Counted from the first letter of the stretch, positions 24,321-32,812 are shown. The stretch is DNA of 64,000 nt from an uncultured Clostridia bacterium (GCA_947627665.1 CANQWX010000004.1:1-64000), one strand, 5' to 3'. Notes: generated from the letters alone by a model not told the origin. Program-made: numbers and translations.

Positions 24321-24986
24321 ATGAAAGTTTTGATCGTAGACGATGAGGAAATGATCCGTGACGTCTTAAGGGAATATATCGAATTCGAAGGCGGGGAAAC
24401 GGACGAGGCGCAGGACGGCATGGAGGCCGTGAAGAAGTGCCGCGAAAACCGCTATGACGTGATTTTGATGGACATCATGATGCCGAAGCTGGACGGATTT
24501 TCCGCTGTGAAAGAGATCCGCAAGTTCAGCGATACGCCCGTCATAATGCTTTCCGCGCGCAGCGAAGAGTACGACAAGCTGTTCGGTTTCGAGATCGGCT
24601 CGGACGACTATGTGACCAAGCCGTTTTCGCCGAAGGAAGTGATGGCGCGCATCCATGCCGTGATCAAGCGGGCGGGCGGGGAGAAGAAACCGCGCGACAT
24701 CTATGAGTTCGAGGGATTGAAGATCGACATGGTGGGCAGAAATGTCACTGTGGACGGCGAACGGGCGGAACTCACGCCCAAGGAATACGAGCTTCTGTTT
24801 TATTTCGTGGAAAATGCGGGGGTCGCGTTGACGCGGGAACGGCTGCTCAATCAGGTTTGGGGGTATGATTTTTACGGCGACGACCGCACGGTGGATACGC
24901 ATGTAAAAATGTTGCGCGGGAATTTGAAGGAATACCGCAAATTTATCGTCACCCTGCGGGGCCTTGGTTATAAATTCGAAGTTTGA
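24321..24986 (+). CDS. OmpR/PhoB-family response regulator
   Basis: A 221-aa regulator. The receiver domain has the DDEE acidic pair near residue 9, the phospho-acceptor Asp51 in LMDIMMPK and Lys in VTKPFSP. The C-terminal winged helix (ELTPKEYELL, then VWGYDFYGDDRTVDTHVKMLRGNL) binds DNA. It is paired with the sensor kinase that follows 2 nt after its stop. It likely responds to an envelope signal; the genes it controls are not identifiable from this sequence. Confidence 0.95.
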   Translation: MKVLIVDDEEMIRDVLREYIEFEGGETDEAQDGMEAVKKCRENRYDVILMDIMMPKLDGFSAVKEIRKFSDTPVIMLSARSEEYDKLFGFEIGSDDYVTKPFSPKEVMARIHAVIKRAGGEKKPRDIYEFEGLKIDMVGRNVTVDGERAELTPKEYELLFYFVENAGVALTRERLLNQVWGYDFYGDDRTVDTHVKMLRGNLKEYRKFIVTLRGLGYKFEV

Positions 24987-24988
24987 CT

Positions 24989-26479
24989 ATGCAAGATCAC
25001 GAAAAACACAAGCGGCGCAAGAAGGGCCGTGTGCGGATGCGCTCCGTCGATCTCAATCTCATCCTGTGGCTGACTTTCCTGCTGTTCGCCGTTTTGCTCA
25101 TCGTGATGTGCACGCTGGTGCAAAATTATGTGCTCGGCAAGCGCTACCGCGAACAGATATCCAAGAGTTTGCGAGAGGCGGCGCAGAGCTTGCAACAGCG
25201 GCTCGGCGAGGGGAACGCGCTCTCTCCCGCGGAGGCGAGCAAGCTGCTGCTCTCCGTCACGAACGAGTATAATGTCAGCATCTACCTCTTCTCCGCCGAC
25301 GGGGAAGTGGTGTTTCCCGATATCCCCGAGGAGTCGGAGGACTTTCACAAGACGGTTTCGGCGATCTGCGCGAGTTTTGAAAACTTCATCCAAGAAAACA
25401 AGGAGAACGGAAACGAGATCGACCTTTCCAAGGTGCATGCGGAGATCACCACAAAGGATTCCACGGGGTATTCCTTTATGATCCTTTTGGGCGGAAAGGA
25501 GCACTATATCTATCTCACGAGTTCCTTCGAAATGCTTCATCGGCTTTCCGCCGATATGACGTGGTTCTCCGTCATCTCGGCGCTGTTTGCGGTGGCGCTC
25601 TCCTTCGTGATCGGCGGCTTTCTGTCCATGCTCATCGCAAAGCCCGTGACGGAAGTCACGGAGCGGGCGAAAGAGCTGGCGCGCGGAAACTACGGAGGGG
25701 GCGACGGGAAACAGTATTTTTGCTCGGAACTCAATGAACTGAGCGCTTCGTTGGACTATGCGAGCAGCGAGATCGGCAAGACAGACAAAATGCAAAAGGA
25801 ACTCATTGCAAACGTTTCCCACGATTTCAAGACGCCGCTCACGATGATCAAGGCGTATGCCGCCATGATCCGCGAGATCTCGGGGAACGATCCCGAAAAG
25901 CGGGAAAAGCATACGCAGATCATCATGGACGAAGCGGACCGTCTTGCGGCGTTGGTGGGGGATCTTCTCGATCTTTCCCGCCTGCAAGCGGGGATGGAGG
26001 AAACGGAACGCACGGTATTCAATCTTTCGGAGGACCTTTACGCCGTAGCCGGCAGGTTCGGCTATCTCACCGAAACGCAGGGCTATACGCTCGAAACGGA
26101 CATCGACGACGAAGTTTATACTTATGCGGGCAAGGCGCGGGTAGAGCAGGTGCTCTACAATCTGATCGGCAACGCATTCAATTACACGGGAGAGGACAAA
26201 AAGGTCGGCGTGCGACTTAAAAAGCAGGAGAATTGCGCACGGTTCGAGGTGCGGGACAGCGGGCGCGGCATTCCGCCCGAAGAGCTTGATACGATTTGGG
26301 AGCGTTACTATCGCTCCTCCGAAACGCACAAACGTCCCGTACAGGGAACGGGGTTGGGGCTTTCCATCGTCAAGAGCGTGCTTTTGAAATACAACATCCC
26401 GTTCGGCGTCGATTCGGAGGAGGGGAAGGGAAGCTGTTTTTGGGTGGAATTTCCGCTTCCGCCCGATGAAAATAGATAA
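24989..26479 (+). CDS. sensor histidine kinase, partner of the response regulator
   Basis: A 496-aa membrane kinase: basic N-terminus, TM1 (about 22-48), an extracellular sensing region to about 190, TM2 (about 193-218), HAMP, HisKA with His278 in NVSHDFKTPLTM, and a HATPase domain with NLIGNAFNY (N box), DSGRGIP and GTGLGLSIVKS. The ATG is 2 nt after the regulator stop, so both are made together. It phosphorylates the preceding regulator. The ligand is unknown. Confidence 0.93.
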   Translation: MQDHEKHKRRKKGRVRMRSVDLNLILWLTFLLFAVLLIVMCTLVQNYVLGKRYREQISKSLREAAQSLQQRLGEGNALSPAEASKLLLSVTNEYNVSIYLFSADGEVVFPDIPEESEDFHKTVSAICASFENFIQENKENGNEIDLSKVHAEITTKDSTGYSFMILLGGKEHYIYLTSSFEMLHRLSADMTWFSVISALFAVALSFVIGGFLSMLIAKPVTEVTERAKELARGNYGGGDGKQYFCSELNELSASLDYASSEIGKTDKMQKELIANVSHDFKTPLTMIKAYAAMIREISGNDPEKREKHTQIIMDEADRLAALVGDLLDLSRLQAGMEETERTVFNLSEDLYAVAGRFGYLTETQGYTLETDIDDEVYTYAGKARVEQVLYNLIGNAFNYTGEDKKVGVRLKKQENCARFEVRDSGRGIPPEELDTIWERYYRSSETHKRPVQGTGLGLSIVKSVLLKYNIPFGVDSEEGKGSCFWVEFPLPPDENR

Positions 26480-26532
26480 AATTTTCCAAATTTCGTCCGT
26501 CGTAAAGACAGAATGAATACGGAGATGAGAGA

Positions 26533-27984
26533 ATGAAAAAATTGGTCTGTTTCAACGTCTGCCTGCTGGCGGCGGGGCTTGCGGCAGCGGGATCTTTGCC
26601 GACGCTTTCGGCGCACGCAAATTCCGCGCAGAGTTCCTGGAGCGGGCGCGACGCTTTCGGCGCGTATGTCAAAGAAGAAAACTGCCCCGTCACGGTGACG
26701 GGGGAGAAGCTCACATTGCGCATTCCCGATTTTCCGCAAAATTATTATTATAACAGAGAGGAGTTTCTGCGCTATCAAGCGAACGTCACGGCGGAATATA
26801 CCTTTTTCAATCCCGCAAGTTACGACGTGGAGATGACCGTCGTCTTTCCTTTCGGAAGAAGGCCCGATTATCTTTACGGCTTTGACAACGAAGAGGGGGA
26901 CCCCGTCGAAATGGACGACGCGGCGCGCTGCCCCATCACCGCAGACGGGAAAGAGATCGAAAAGAAGATCCGTTACACGCTCGACAAATGGACGAGCGAT
27001 CCCTCCAAAGACATCCCCCGCCTCTCGGTAACACGCAGAACGAGCGGAAATTTCTCTTCCGATACCCCCGTGACGATCTATTATTTTCGCCAGATCACGA
27101 CGGAACAGACGGGCAGAATTTCCTTTATCGCGGCAAGTTTCAAAGGGTTGGGGGACGGAGCAAAGACGAAGGTGATGCTCGAACGCGCGTCGGGCTACGA
27201 CCAACAGGAGGAACGCATCGGGCTTTGGGGGAACGATTCCTCCGTTCCGAAGCCTTTCGCGCTCTATGTGATCGGCGAGCCTCTCTCCCGCATGCCCGAG
27301 TGGAGCGTGTATGAGAACGCCGCCTGTAAAAAACGCACGGACGGGTACGTCGAGCAGGTCCCGCAGGAAAAGCTTCCCACCGAAAAGACGACGCTCGGGG
27401 AACTTTTTATGAGCAAGTACAGCGCGGAAAGCGGCGTGAGCGAAACGGATTGGTTCAACGCCGTGTTCGATGCGGTTTTGGAGGACGAAACGGGGCTTGC
27501 CTTGAAATCGTCGCCCTACGAGCTGGACATTTCGGAGAGGCTCATGCGTTGGTATGAATACAAGCTCTCCGTTCCCGCGGGCGGGAGCGTCGTCAACTCC
27601 GTCACCGCGCCGCTCTATCCCGCCATCAACATCGGCTATACGCCGCCGATCTATTCCTATACCTATCTGCTCTCGCCCGCCTCCACCTGGGCAGACTTCG
27701 GAAATTTCGAACTGAACATTGAAACGCCCTATTTTATTACGGCGAGTTCTTTGGAGCTTGCGAAAACGGAAAACGGTTATTCCCTTTCCCAAAACGGGCT
27801 GCCCGCGGGCGAGCTGACGTTTACGATGTCCACGTCCGAACATCCGGAAAAGGACAGCTCGCCGTACGGAGGGGTTCTCCTCGGGGTCATCCTATCTGCC
27901 GCGCTCATCTATGTCGCCGTCGTGGGGACGATCATTGCCGTCACCTTGTTGACGGTCCATTTTGTCAAAAAGAAAAAACGGTAA
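26533..27984 (+). CDS. unknown exported protein with C-terminal membrane anchor
   Basis: A 483-aa protein not recognised. A signal peptide (1-29, ending SAHA) is followed by a large extracellular domain rich in aromatic and charged residues (NYYYNREEF, EYTFFNPASYDVEMTVVFPFG), then a single transmembrane helix near 445-470 and a KKKKR tail. It lies 53 nt after the sensor kinase on the same strand and may be co-expressed with it, so a signal-perception or target role is possible. No catalytic motif is seen. Confidence 0.75.
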   Translation: MKKLVCFNVCLLAAGLAAAGSLPTLSAHANSAQSSWSGRDAFGAYVKEENCPVTVTGEKLTLRIPDFPQNYYYNREEFLRYQANVTAEYTFFNPASYDVEMTVVFPFGRRPDYLYGFDNEEGDPVEMDDAARCPITADGKEIEKKIRYTLDKWTSDPSKDIPRLSVTRRTSGNFSSDTPVTIYYFRQITTEQTGRISFIAASFKGLGDGAKTKVMLERASGYDQQEERIGLWGNDSSVPKPFALYVIGEPLSRMPEWSVYENAACKKRTDGYVEQVPQEKLPTEKTTLGELFMSKYSAESGVSETDWFNAVFDAVLEDETGLALKSSPYELDISERLMRWYEYKLSVPAGGSVVNSVTAPLYPAINIGYTPPIYSYTYLLSPASTWADFGNFELNIETPYFITASSLELAKTENGYSLSQNGLPAGELTFTMSTSEHPEKDSSPYGGVLLGVILSAALIYVAVVGTIIAVTLLTVHFVKKKKR

Positions 27985-28011
27985 GCGCGAAACAAAAAAG
28001 GACCTTGTATG

Positions 28012-28041
28012 AAAAAGCCTCGCAGCCGTGCGGGCTTTTTT
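28012..28041. terminator. terminator between convergent unknown membrane genes
   Basis: Hairpin AAAAAGCCTCGCA/TGCGGGCTTTTTT with one bulge. T-runs are present on both strands. Confidence 0.75.
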
Positions 28042-28046
28042 CGGGC

Positions 28047-28823
28047 TTATCTTTCTTTTACACGCAGGGCATTGAGTTCGGCGACGCGCTCCGTAAATGC
28101 AACGGGAATGTCCCGCCGTTTGAGCGATTCGGTGAACTTCGCCGTGACGAGCGCGTAGATGCAGAAGATGGGCACCGCGCCGAGGTTAGTTTCGAGCAGG
28201 GAATTCACAACGAGGGTGGTGAGCTTTTGTCCCCAATCGGCGATCTCCGCGCTACGGATGCCGCCGATGAGAAGGGAAAATTCCCAAGAGAACTGCACCA
28301 GCACGCCGATCGAGAGCATCCAAAGCAGCGGAAAACGCTTTGTTTTGTCTTTCTGAAACAGATTGTAGACGATCGCCGCGGCATAGCCGAGGATGAGAAT
28401 GAGCGCCATGTAGCCGTGATAGGAGCCTGTGGTGCGCTGTATCTTGATGGGCGTGAGGTTCTGCCCGAATGTATTTGCGATGAGCGGCGCGGCGATCCAC
28501 CATGTTACGATGAGAAGGGACCACTCTAAAAGATGCTTGTCTTTTGCATACCACAGCCAGATCCATACAAAGTTCGTGATGCCGTAGCTCATGCTCATCC
28601 AGAGCAGCACCCAGAAGAGGTTTCCGCCTTCAATGGAGCGGGAGTGGGTGAGCAGATGAAAGATTCCGTAGTCCACGACCATATACAGAATGCCGCCGAA
28701 GATCCCCCAAATAAGGGTAAGATACTTTCTTTTCACGGCGAGCAAAACGCAGAGCGCGACCAAAAACACAATGTCGAGATAGATGTAAAGCGGATTGAAT
28801 ACCCTTTGTGCGACGATCTCCAC
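28047..28823 (-). CDS. unknown polytopic membrane protein
   Basis: A 258-aa protein with about seven hydrophobic segments and no recognised family. Trp-rich stretches (WIWLWY, TWWIAAPLIANTFG) and polar motifs in the membrane (FSWEFSLLIGGIRS) might form a transport or binding path. It starts with GTG (28821-28823) behind GAGGAG. It has its own promoter and appears monocistronic. No neighbour suggests a function. Confidence 0.7.
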   Translation of the reverse strand: MEIVAQRVFNPLYIYLDIVFLVALCVLLAVKRKYLTLIWGIFGGILYMVVDYGIFHLLTHSRSIEGGNLFWVLLWMSMSYGITNFVWIWLWYAKDKHLLEWSLLIVTWWIAAPLIANTFGQNLTPIKIQRTTGSYHGYMALILILGYAAAIVYNLFQKDKTKRFPLLWMLSIGVLVQFSWEFSLLIGGIRSAEIADWGQKLTTLVVNSLLETNLGAVPIFCIYALVTAKFTESLKRRDIPVAFTERVAELNALRVKER

Positions 28824-28849
28824 GGAGAACTCCTCATTTGTTTTTTGTC

Positions 28850-28878
28850 ATTTTATCATATTACATTTCCGTTGTCAA
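28850..28878 (-). promoter_or_regulatory. promoter of the 28823 membrane gene
   Basis: Minus strand: TTGACA (28873-28878), 17-nt spacer, TAAAAT (28850-28855). Confidence 0.75.
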
Positions 28879-28890
28879 GCAAAGAAAATA

Positions 28891-28916
28891 CCTCGGAAAG
28901 TTCCGAGGCATTTTTT
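28891..28916. terminator. terminator after the Cys-repeat lipoprotein
   Basis: Perfect 8-bp stem CCTCGGAA/TTCCGAGG with a 2-nt loop, immediately after the minus-strand gene. A TTTTTT run lies on the plus-strand side. Confidence 0.65.
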
Positions 28917-29313
28917 ACAGATCGGGTTCGGGAACGGGGGGTACGGGGCGGACAGGGAATTCGGGAGGGAAACGGCGCCGCTTAGGCAGGGTCGGGTGCG
29001 ACGGATGCACGGGACGGACGGGCGCTTCCGGAAGCGGTTCCATGCTGCCGCGTCTTTCGGGGCAGTTCCCGTCGGGACAACCTTCGTTTTCTTGAGGGCA
29101 GTTTCCGTTGGGACAATCCTCATTTTCTTGGGGGCAGTTCCCATCGGGGCAATCCTCATTCCCTTGAGGGCAGTTCCCGTCGGGGCAATCCTCTTGCGTG
29201 GTCTGCCGCTCCTCGGGGGCGCTCTGCGAGGAAACGCCTCCGCCGATGTTGCATGCCGTAGTGCCGCAAAGGCAGAAGAGAGATAAGATCAAACACACAA
29301 TTTTCTTTTTCAT
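28915..29313 (-). CDS. small lipoprotein with four CPDGNCPQ-type repeats
   Basis: A 132-aa exported protein. A signal peptide with a likely lipobox ends at Cys21 (LCGTTAC). Residues 41-88 are four 12-residue repeats of the form EDCPDGNCPQ(E/G)N, each with two Cys in a CPxGNCP frame and several acidic residues. The last about 40 residues are Pro- and Arg-rich (PVRPVHPSHP, PEFPVRPVPPVPEP), which suggests an extended spacer. Eight regularly spaced Cys with Asp/Asn neighbours could bind metal or form disulfides. No family is recognised. There is no clear ribosome binding site. Confidence 0.7.
   Translation of the reverse strand: MKKKIVCLILSLFCLCGTTACNIGGGVSSQSAPEERQTTQEDCPDGNCPQGNEDCPDGNCPQENEDCPNGNCPQENEGCPDGNCPERRGSMEPLPEAPVRPVHPSHPTLPKRRRFPPEFPVRPVPPVPEPDL
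29050..29193 (-). repeat. 36-bp coding tandem repeat, four units
   Basis: Encodes the four 12-residue CPDGNCPQ units of the small lipoprotein. The units are close but not identical at the DNA level. Confidence 0.85.
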
Positions 29314-29349
29314 ATTTGCAGTATGCGGAAAATTTCTATGAATATTCCC

Positions 29350-29378
29350 TTGCTTTTTTCTGCCGTTTATGGTATGAT
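29350..29378 (+). promoter_or_regulatory. promoter of the TM1266-type regulator
   Basis: TTGCTT (29350-29355), 17-nt spacer, TATGAT (29373-29378). It leaves a leader of about 110 nt before the ATG at 29497. Confidence 0.6.
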
Positions 29379-29496
29379 ATTCACGTTCCTGAGCGGAAAG
29401 AGAGATCTGACGGCAAAGGGGTAAAAAGTAAGGATGTTTTTTCGCGCACAAACGCGCCGTTCTCCTTTTGCCCATGCCGCAAAGGGGGATTTTTTT

Positions 29497-29745
29497 ATGG
29501 AAGAAAAGCGCATCGCCGTGCTCTCCGTCATTCTGGAAAGCCGTGCGGAGGCGGCAAAGCTCAACGCGCTCCTTTCGGAGTACGGAGAATACATCATCGG
29601 AAGAATGGGGATACCTTATCATGAGAAAGGGGTATCGGTCATCAGCGTTGTGATGGACGCGCCTGCGGGTGCGATCAATGCGCTCACAGGCAAGATCGGG
29701 CAGCTCGAAGGCGTTACCGCAAAGACGTTGTTCAGCAAATACTAA
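29497..29745 (+). CDS. TM1266-family iron-only hydrogenase system putative regulator
   Basis: An 82-aa protein with the ferredoxin-like fold of the NikR C-terminal/ACT type: ESRAEAAKLNALLSEYG, IIGRMGIPYHEKGVSVISVV and INALTGKIGQLEGVTAK. The family is found with [FeFe]-hydrogenase and maturation genes and is thought to be regulatory. None of those genes lies in this window, so the link is by family only. The ATG follows AAAGGGGG. The gene ends 3 nt before a dispersed repeat block. Confidence 0.85.
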   Translation: MEEKRIAVLSVILESRAEAAKLNALLSEYGEYIIGRMGIPYHEKGVSVISVVMDAPAGAINALTGKIGQLEGVTAKTLFSKY

Positions 29746-29747
29746 AT

Positions 29748-29794
29748 TCACGAATTTCTTTGCTCGCCTACGGCTTCGAAAAGAAATTCCGCGA
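29748..29794. repeat. dispersed hairpin repeat, family A, copy 2
   Basis: TCACGAATTTCTTTGCTCG, an inner hairpin, TTCGAAAAGAAATTCCGCGA. It matches the arms of 6726-6778 and likewise starts right after a stop codon. Confidence 0.7.
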
Positions 29795-29858
29795 GGGGTG
29801 AAGCCTCGGATTTCATATAGCGCTTTCGCCCGCGAACAGTCTGCCTTGTGCAGACAGC

Positions 29859-29920
29859 AAGCCGCAGGTATGCGGCAAATTGTGTGCGCTTATGGAAAAT
29901 GGCGATTTTCCAATGCGCAG
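29859..29920. repeat. dispersed 62-bp repeat, family B, copy 2
   Basis: AAGCCGCAGGTATGCGGC, CAAATTGTGTGCGCTTATGG, GGAAAATGGCGATTTTCC, AATGCGCAG: the same order and length as 6836-6897. A shorter related piece (CTTACGGAAAAGCGCGG... GCGCAG) is at about 30072-30104. Confidence 0.75.
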
Positions 29921-29936
29921 TAAGTTGGGAACATTC

Positions 29937-30044
29937 GGCGGCATTCCAATTACGTCATTTCGAGCGGAACCCGGCGGCATTCCAATTACGTCATTTCGAG
30001 CGGAACCCGGCGGCATTCCAATTACGTCATTTCGAGCGGAACGA
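29937..30044. repeat. 36-bp direct repeat, three units, with TTTCGAG element
   Basis: The units at 29937, 29973 and 30009 are identical except for the last two bases of the third. Each contains TCATTTCGAGCGGAAC. The third unit runs on into GAAGTGAAGTCGAGAAATCT, completing one copy of the TTTCGA...TCGAGAAATCTC element also seen near 33047 and 36298. With its neighbours it fills the gene-free stretch 29746-30269. Confidence 0.9.
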
Positions 30045-30127
30045 AGTGAAGTCGAGAAATCTCTACCTTAGTCCTTACGGAAAAGCGCGGTTTTGTTCGC
30101 GCAGTAACTTAAAACACGCCCCCCGCC

Positions 30128-30190
30128 CCCTCCAATGGAGGGAGTAAAAGGCGGAACCCCCTCCATTGTAGGGGGATTAAGGGGGTGGGC
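30128..30190 (-). repeat. GCCCACCCCCTTAATCCCCC repeat, copy 1 (reverse orientation)
   Basis: On the minus strand it reads GCCCACCCCCTTAATCCCCC, a C-rich/G-rich hairpin, then GCCTTTTACTCCCTCC. The copy at 33145-33210 has the same blocks in the other orientation. Confidence 0.7.
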
Positions 30191-30269
30191 AACATTCTTG
30201 CCCGCCCTCGCTTAGCGGGGGAGGGGGAAGTTTATGTTCACAAAAAATCTTTTTAGGAGAAAAACCGAT

Positions 30270-31295
30270 ATGAAAAAATTATTTGCAGGAATTCTGGCGA
30301 CTGCGCTCCTTGCGGGCGCAATGGCAGGCGCTACCGCCTGCGGAGGCAACGGTGACTCGCTCGAAGTCTATTCGCCCGACGGCGCGCCCGCGCTCTCGCT
30401 CTGCTACGCGATCTCGGAAGAGGACAAGAAAGAGGACGAACTCTTCGACTTCGACATCGTAAATGCGGAAACCATTACGACTTATGTCACGGGGGCGAGG
30501 CCCGAGGCAGACATCTGCATTCTTCCCGTCAACGATGCGGCGAAGGTGCTCGGCACGGGGTCCGTCTATCAGATGCTCGGCACCGTCACGAACGGCAATC
30601 TCTACTTTCTCACAACGGGAGAGAACCCCGAACTCACCGCAGAGAACCTCCAAACGGCTCTCGTCGGCAAAAAAGTGGGTGTGGTGCAGCTTCCCAAAGT
30701 TCCCGGGCTTACGTTGCAGGTCGTTTTGAAAAACCATGACGTTCCCTATCAGACGATCGAGAGCGCGCAGGCAGAAGTGGACGCGACAAAAGTCAACCTT
30801 GTCGCCTTTACGCCCGAAAACGTGATCCCCACGGGCGGGTGCGATTACTATCTCTGCCCCGAACCCGCCGCAAGCGCGAAGATCAAAGGTACCGCCACCG
30901 CGCAAATGCCCTTCAAAATGGCGGGCGATCTGCAAGCGCTCTATGGCGAAGGGGGAGAATACCCGCAGGCTGCGGTCGTCGCCAAAAAGAGCGTGATCGA
31001 AAAGCGTGTGAGCGACATAAAAACCTTCCTTGGCTACCTCGAGCAGAGCGAGAATTTCTTGAAAAATGCAAGCGTAGACGAAATTCTCCGCCTCCTTGCC
31101 GAGGAGCGCGAGGACGGGCTTGCGCCGTCTTTTAACGCTAACAACCTTACGAAAGCGGTCGTTTCCCGCTGCTCCGTGCGCTTTACGGCGAGCAAAACCT
31201 GCAAAGACAAAGTGGTGAGCTTTTTGGAAAAACTCATCGCCGTCAATGCAAATTCCACGGCAAAGCCCGCGGATGAATTCTTCTACATGGGTTAA
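30270..31295 (+). CDS. ABC transporter substrate-binding lipoprotein (NMT1/SsuA type)
   Basis: A 341-aa exported protein with a lipoprotein signal (LLAGAMAGATAC, Cys near residue 23). The mature part resembles the periplasmic-binding-protein fold of NMT1/ThiY/SsuA proteins: APALSLCYAI at the start, then GTGSVYQMLGTVTNGNLYFLT and VGKKVGVVQLPKVPGLTLQVVLKNH. It would capture a small organic solute (thiamine precursor, sulfonate, nitrate or similar) for the following permease and ATPase. The start at 30270 follows AGGAGA; an upstream in-frame ATG at 30234 would only add non-signal residues. Confidence 0.85.
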   Translation: MKKLFAGILATALLAGAMAGATACGGNGDSLEVYSPDGAPALSLCYAISEEDKKEDELFDFDIVNAETITTYVTGARPEADICILPVNDAAKVLGTGSVYQMLGTVTNGNLYFLTTGENPELTAENLQTALVGKKVGVVQLPKVPGLTLQVVLKNHDVPYQTIESAQAEVDATKVNLVAFTPENVIPTGGCDYYLCPEPAASAKIKGTATAQMPFKMAGDLQALYGEGGEYPQAAVVAKKSVIEKRVSDIKTFLGYLEQSENFLKNASVDEILRLLAEEREDGLAPSFNANNLTKAVVSRCSVRFTASKTCKDKVVSFLEKLIAVNANSTAKPADEFFYMG

Positions 31296-31298
31296 AAT

Positions 31299-32042
31299 TT
31301 GAAAAAAGAACTGTTGTTTTCCGCGTTTGCGCTTCTCTTTTTGTGGGCGGCATGGCTGATCGCCGCGGCGGTCGTGCGCAATGAATATTTGCTTCCCTCC
31401 TTTTGGGACGCATGCCGTGAGATGGGGCGGCTCTTTTTAGACGCCGCCTTTTGGCGCGCACTCGGAAATACACTTCTTCGCACCTTTTTCGCCTTTTTGT
31501 TTTCGCTCCTGCTCGGCGTGGGGTTGGCGCTCGTCGCCAATCTCCACAGGGCAGTGCGGGCGTTTTTTGCGCCGATCGTTTCCGTCTTACGCACCGTGCC
31601 GACGATGGCGATCATTCTGATCCTGCTCGTGTGGACGAACCCGCGCGTTGCGCCCGTTATCGTGTCCCTTTTGGTGCTGTTCCCGTCCTTTTATGCGGCG
31701 ACGCTCGCGGCGCTCGACGAGGTGGAAGCGAGCTACGGCGAGCTTGCGCGAGCATTCGGCGTGGGAGCGGGCAGAAAGCTCAAAGCGATGTATCTGCCGC
31801 TCGTTTCGCCGCCCGTGCTCAAACAGGCGGGAGCGATCTTTTCGATGGGATTGAAGATCACGATCTCGGGCGAGGTGCTTGCCACCACTTACCGGAGCCT
31901 CGGTGGGCTGATGCAAGAGGCGAAGATGTTCACGCAGATGCCTACCCTCATGGCGCTCACCGTTTTCAGCATCCTTTTGGGATTTTTGCTCGAGGGGCTG
32001 TGTCTGCTCTGCTATAAACTTATCGTGAGGTGGCGCGCATGA
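31299..32042 (+). CDS. ABC transporter permease (SsuC/ThiX type)
   Basis: A 247-aa inner-membrane protein with about six hydrophobic segments. The cytoplasmic coupling motif EASYGELARAFGVGAGRKLKAMYLPLVSP is the EAA loop. It begins with TTG (31299), 3 nt after the stop of the binding protein, and its stop overlaps the ATPase start (ATGA). It forms the translocation path of the importer. Confidence 0.9.
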   Translation: MKKELLFSAFALLFLWAAWLIAAAVVRNEYLLPSFWDACREMGRLFLDAAFWRALGNTLLRTFFAFLFSLLLGVGLALVANLHRAVRAFFAPIVSVLRTVPTMAIILILLVWTNPRVAPVIVSLLVLFPSFYAATLAALDEVEASYGELARAFGVGAGRKLKAMYLPLVSPPVLKQAGAIFSMGLKITISGEVLATTYRSLGGLMQEAKMFTQMPTLMALTVFSILLGFLLEGLCLLCYKLIVRWRA

Positions 32043-32728
32043 TCTTATCGAATGTAAGCAAGCGCTATGGGGAAACGGTCGCATTAAGCGGCATAGACCT
32101 CACGCTTGAAGAGGGGAAGATCACGGCGGTGCTCGGCGAGAGCGGCGCGGGGAAAACCACCCTTTTGCGCATTTTGGCGGGCATGTTGCCCTTCGAAGGG
32201 GAAGTGGATGGGCAAAGCGGGGCGCGCCCCAAACGGCGGGAGGGGTGCAGTTACCTCTTTCAGGACTGCATGTTGCTGCCCAATCTCACGGCAGAGGGGA
32301 ACTGTAAATTTGTTCTGCCGAAAGGAGAGTGGGGGAAAATCGGCGGAATGCTTGAACGGGTCGGGCTTCGCGGGCGGGAGAATGCGCTTCCGCACGAGCT
32401 TTCGGGCGGGGAGAAACAGCGGGTCGCCATTGCGCGCGCCTTTTTGTTTCCCCACGATCTGCTGCTCATGGATGAGCCGTTTTCCTCGCTCGATCTTGCG
32501 CTCAAAAAGTCGCTCATTTCGCTCGTCTGCGAGCTGTGGGCGGAAAAGCAGAGTACGGTGGTGTTTGTCACGCACGACGTGCGGGAGGCGGCTTTGCTTG
32601 CCCACCGCGCCGTCGTATTGAAGGGGGGAGAGATCGCGCTCGACCTTCCGATTTGTGCTCCGTTCCCGCGGGAATTTTTATCGCCGCCCGAAGAGGAAAC
32701 GCTTCTGATGCGGGCGTTGTTGCAATAA
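32039..32728 (+). CDS. ABC transporter ATP-binding protein (SsuB/ThiZ type)
   Basis: A 229-aa ATPase with Walker A GESGAGKTTL (about 34-43), signature LSGGEKQRVAIARA, Walker B LLLMDEPFSSLD and the H-loop FVTHDVREA. The ATG at 32039 overlaps the permease stop; an alternative GTG at 32030 would add three residues. It completes a three-gene importer. No riboswitch (such as TPP) was recognised upstream, so the substrate remains open. Confidence 0.93.
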   Translation: MILSNVSKRYGETVALSGIDLTLEEGKITAVLGESGAGKTTLLRILAGMLPFEGEVDGQSGARPKRREGCSYLFQDCMLLPNLTAEGNCKFVLPKGEWGKIGGMLERVGLRGRENALPHELSGGEKQRVAIARAFLFPHDLLLMDEPFSSLDLALKKSLISLVCELWAEKQSTVVFVTHDVREAALLAHRAVVLKGGEIALDLPICAPFPREFLSPPEEETLLMRALLQ

Positions 32729-32773
32729 GCCGAAATTTTCTTGCGGAATTTTTGAAATTTTTCCGATTATCGC

Positions 32774-32802
32774 TTGACTTTTGGCGCATATTTTGTTATG
32801 CT
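32774..32802 (+). promoter_or_regulatory. tRNA-Thr promoter
   Basis: TTGACT (32774-32779), 17-nt spacer, TATGCT (32797-32802). Transcription would start just before the degenerate tRNA copy at 32813. Confidence 0.7.
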
Positions 32803-32812
32803 AACAAACGTT

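Noticed and set aside
29937-30044. CRISPR-like array with 36-bp periodicity
   Set aside because: The whole 36-bp unit is repeated with no variable spacer, and no cas gene is present. It is a simple tandem repeat.
30062-30269. TPP riboswitch before the Ssu/Thi-type importer
   Set aside because: The region consists of dispersed repeats. I could not find the conserved CTGAGA and ACCTGA blocks of a TPP element.
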